A stretch of 53,085 nt of DNA from positions 1 to 53,085 of the forward strand of contig CALVGV010000017.1 in NCBI GenBank assembly GCA_944327195.1. The letters are read 5' to 3'. Numbering within the stretch: position 1 is the stretch's first letter; every line of letters starts with the position of its first letter. A model generated the notes under the pieces. It ran no database searches, was not told the origin of the DNA, and worked only from the letters and a program-made list of their open reading frames with translations. A program made the translations under genes and the position numbers. The DNA is from an uncultured Limosilactobacillus sp. (GTDB lineage: Bacteria > Bacillota > Bacilli > Lactobacillales > Lactobacillaceae). Below, piece after piece: positions 51,589 through 53,085 of the stretch.

Positions 51589-52098
51589 ATGGAAACCCAA
51601 ATTAAACAATTACGGTTGGCCCGGCAGCTTTCCCAGGAGGAACTGGCCGAGCGGGCCCAGGTCTCGGTTCGAACGATTCAGCGGTTGGAAACCGGTGAGG
51701 ATGTTAGCATTTCGACCTTAAATCTTGTTGCCGGTGCGTTGGGCGTCGAAGTAGCGGACCTTTTTCAAAAACAAAGGCAGAGCGATTCTCCCCAAGCAGA
51801 GAAAGTCCAAGCCGCTAGCGACCAGTCAGAATACCAACTACACGAACGGCAGACGGAACTGAAGACAGCCAACGGGATCTATAACTCGGTGTACGTCGTG
51901 GCAATGCTGGGCCTTTGCTTCTTTGGGGATGCCTGGAACGATCAGTTTTGGGACAGTGCCTGGGTCTTGACCTGGATCGCCGGCTGGATGTTGATGGGAC
52001 CCATCAAGCGCCTTTTGGTCCAAAAACTCTGGGGACCCAAACTGGACACTAAGTATCCCCTGACCCAGAACCGGGTGGATAAGAATTATTTTCATTAG
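51589..52098 (+). CDS. XRE-family HTH protein with membrane segments
   Basis: 169 residues; ATG after AGAGAGGAG. Residues 3-58 are a Cro/CI-type HTH: IKQLRLARQLSQEELAERAQ, SVRTIQRLETGEDVSISTL. A polar linker (60-100) follows, then two hydrophobic segments (about 105-120 and 125-142) with SVYVVAMLGLCFFGDAW and WVLTWIAGWMLMG. This makes a membrane-tethered DNA-binding protein, an arrangement found in various firmicutes. The signal and targets are unknown; self-regulation through upstream repeats is a guess. Confidence 0.85.
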   Translation: METQIKQLRLARQLSQEELAERAQVSVRTIQRLETGEDVSISTLNLVAGALGVEVADLFQKQRQSDSPQAEKVQAASDQSEYQLHERQTELKTANGIYNSVYVVAMLGLCFFGDAWNDQFWDSAWVLTWIAGWMLMGPIKRLLVQKLWGPKLDTKYPLTQNRVDKNYFH

Positions 52099-52158
52099 CC
52101 GTTAAAGTGAAGTGAGGAAGATGCGGATAAGATAAACCTTCCTCAATTTGTAATATGG

Positions 52159-52221
52159 ATCCCTCGATAGCGAACATAAGAATGGAGGACTATTCTTCGT
52201 TCGCTACCGGGGGATTTTTTT
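52159..52221 (+). terminator. strong terminator after the HTH gene
   Basis: ATCCC-TCG-N-TAGCGAAC pairs with GTTCGCTA-CCG-GGGGAT, with an inner AGAAT/ATTCT stem and a run of seven T. The rest of 52222-52448 shows no gene. Confidence 0.88.
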
Positions 52222-52448
52222 GTCTTCAATGAGTTATTAAGTGCATCTTTGAAATGTTTTCTGGCATGAAAAATAGGCAAGCTTTTTAGTAGCTTACGTC
52301 GCGCTTCGGTCGTAATAAGGGGGAGTTAAATTTAGATTACTCATCGAACAAAATGAATATAATCATGGTATTTAAATTCTTATGATCCTTATTCCCCGGC
52401 AGTGAGCCGTATTTCAACAACATCTGTTTCTTTCATAAAAACACATGG

Positions 52449-52477
52449 TTGCGTTTTAGCGGTGCGTTCGATATAAT
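52449..52477 (+). promoter_or_regulatory. promoter of the 156-residue gene
   Basis: TTGCGT (52449-52454), 17 bases, perfect TATAAT (52472-52477), 43 bases before the ATG. Confidence 0.72.
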
Positions 52478-52520
52478 GAGAACAACAAATTGAAAGCGCG
52501 ACCATAAGGAGGATGATGTT

Positions 52521-52991
52521 ATGGCAATTCACGCAAGCATTGTAAAGGTAACCCCCGATGGCAAGTCAGCGGACATGATCCAGTGCCTATTGAGTGGCGG
52601 GCTAGATTATACGGGGCAGATGCTGTATTCGTACTATCAGGACCCAGAGAAGGTGGACCAACTGATTCGGATGGGGATGGTCGAAAACCTTGGAACCCAT
52701 CTCGAAATAGTTCCCGGCCCGTTCTGGAAATCAACGTACATTCACCGTCCCCGCTATTCGGTTCACTTTGCCGACTACGAAGAGCTCCATCAGCTGATCA
52801 AGAATGGCACCGGGGTTCTTGCGTTGGCAGAGGTCGATCCGGAAGCGATTGACGTTAGCTTTTGCTACGTAATGCTTCCGGATGAGGAAGGGAACTACTC
52901 TTGGTACGTTAAAACTTGGGAAGATGAGGGTGACTACTATCCGTTAGCCACGGCATTGGAAAAGTACGAGGCGGAGCACCCGGATAATTAA
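52521..52991 (+). CDS. hypothetical protein, 156 residues
   Basis: ATG 52521 with AAGGAGG eight bases upstream and a good promoter, so expression is likely. The protein is acidic and soluble. Seen: DMIQCLLSGGLDYTGQMLYS, MVENLGTHLEIVPG, RPRYSVHFADYEELHQLI and a Tyr/Trp/Asp-rich end (GNYSWYVKTWEDEGDYY). No signal peptide or membrane span. I recognise no family. It is single between two terminators. Confidence 0.6.
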   Translation: MAIHASIVKVTPDGKSADMIQCLLSGGLDYTGQMLYSYYQDPEKVDQLIRMGMVENLGTHLEIVPGPFWKSTYIHRPRYSVHFADYEELHQLIKNGTGVLALAEVDPEAIDVSFCYVMLPDEEGNYSWYVKTWEDEGDYYPLATALEKYEAEHPDN

Positions 52992-53025
52992 GAAGCTAGG
53001 GTATATTTAAAGGCTCTACACTATT

Positions 53026-53065
53026 CAGTACTGATGGAGATTTTCCACCAGTGCTGTTTTTGTTT
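53026..53065 (+). terminator. terminator of the 156-residue gene
   Basis: CAGTACTG-N-TGGA pairs with TCCA-CCAGTGCTG, followed by TTTTTGTTT. Confidence 0.82.
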
Positions 53066-53085
53066 ATGATGAAAAGAAAAAAGAC

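Noticed and set aside
52488-52506. A cre site at TGAAAGCGCGACCA before the 156-residue gene
   Set aside because: The right half does not match the CcpA consensus.
1-53085. tRNA, rRNA, CRISPR arrays, insertion sequences, prophage structural genes or a replication origin
   Set aside because: I saw no cloverleaf-type or rRNA sequence, no regular spaced repeats, no transposase or integrase motif and no DnaA-box cluster. A careful tool-based search could still find short or degenerate cases.

Overview
The window reads as a chromosomal segment of a GC-rich lactobacillus, most likely a heterofermentative Limosilactobacillus-type species. The reasons are the codon use, the cdsA-rseP-proS-polC and ebsA-lspA-rluD clusters, an L-2-hydroxyisocaproate dehydrogenase, a PyrR-attenuated pyr operon and a sucrose PTS. 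This placement is inference from gene content; no rRNA or tRNA gene is present to confirm it.

Layout. 1-2727: the end of an NhaC-type antiporter gene followed by an arylsulfotransferase-like protein fused to a thioredoxin domain. 2738-6402: divergent sucrose genes scrB and scrA with overlapping promoters and operators. 6646-15755: housekeeping block uppS-cdsA-rseP-proS-polC. 15838-17531: a less GC-rich ABC exporter pair. 17640-18242: a nitroreductase. 18391-24130: an RNase H-like gene, then ebsA-like, lspA, rluD and two genes derived from carA and carB. 24131-27164: a lipid-carrier or envelope operon (dedA, PAP2 phosphatase, large membrane protein). 27513-29541: an OmpR-type two-component system. 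29626-33058: PyrR-regulated pyrB-pyrC-pyrD. 33058-34826: nitroreductase, MarR, NAD(P)-binding protein. 34902-39380: L-HicDH, a third nitroreductase, LysR, a broken alpha/beta hydrolase and a HAD phosphatase. 39489-43260: an rRNA methyltransferase, a damaged adenine deaminase gene, an MGMT-like protein and a cytochrome b5-like protein. 43261-46000: an AT-richer accessory island with a DUF1828-type two-gene unit and a string of very small ORFs. 46007-50865: apbE, a small ORF, a glutamine amidotransferase and a YfhO-type membrane protein. 50870-53085: AT-richer orphan genes, including an HTH protein with membrane segments.

The most unusual feature is the carA/carB-derived pair at 20595-24130. 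The CarA-like protein has lost the whole glutaminase triad (Cys to Gly247, His to Phe332, Glu to Asp334). The CarB-like protein has lost ATP-grasp metal ligands and glycine-rich motifs, and most of its second synthetase half, yet both reading frames are long, uninterrupted and translationally coupled. They sit after lspA-rluD, where Bacillus subtilis carries its pyr operon. The intact pyrB-pyrC-pyrD genes lie separately at 29866-33000 and need carbamoyl phosphate from another source.

Other leads: three near-identical 15-bp CTTAC-N5-GTNAG sites in the promoters of two nitroreductase transcription units, resembling YodB/HxlR-type redox operators; an accessory island with a possible phage-related gene pair and two single-membrane-span micro-peptides; and three genes that are damaged or potentially switchable (adenine deaminase, alpha/beta hydrolase, and an 8-G tract near the end of the 595-aa membrane protein).
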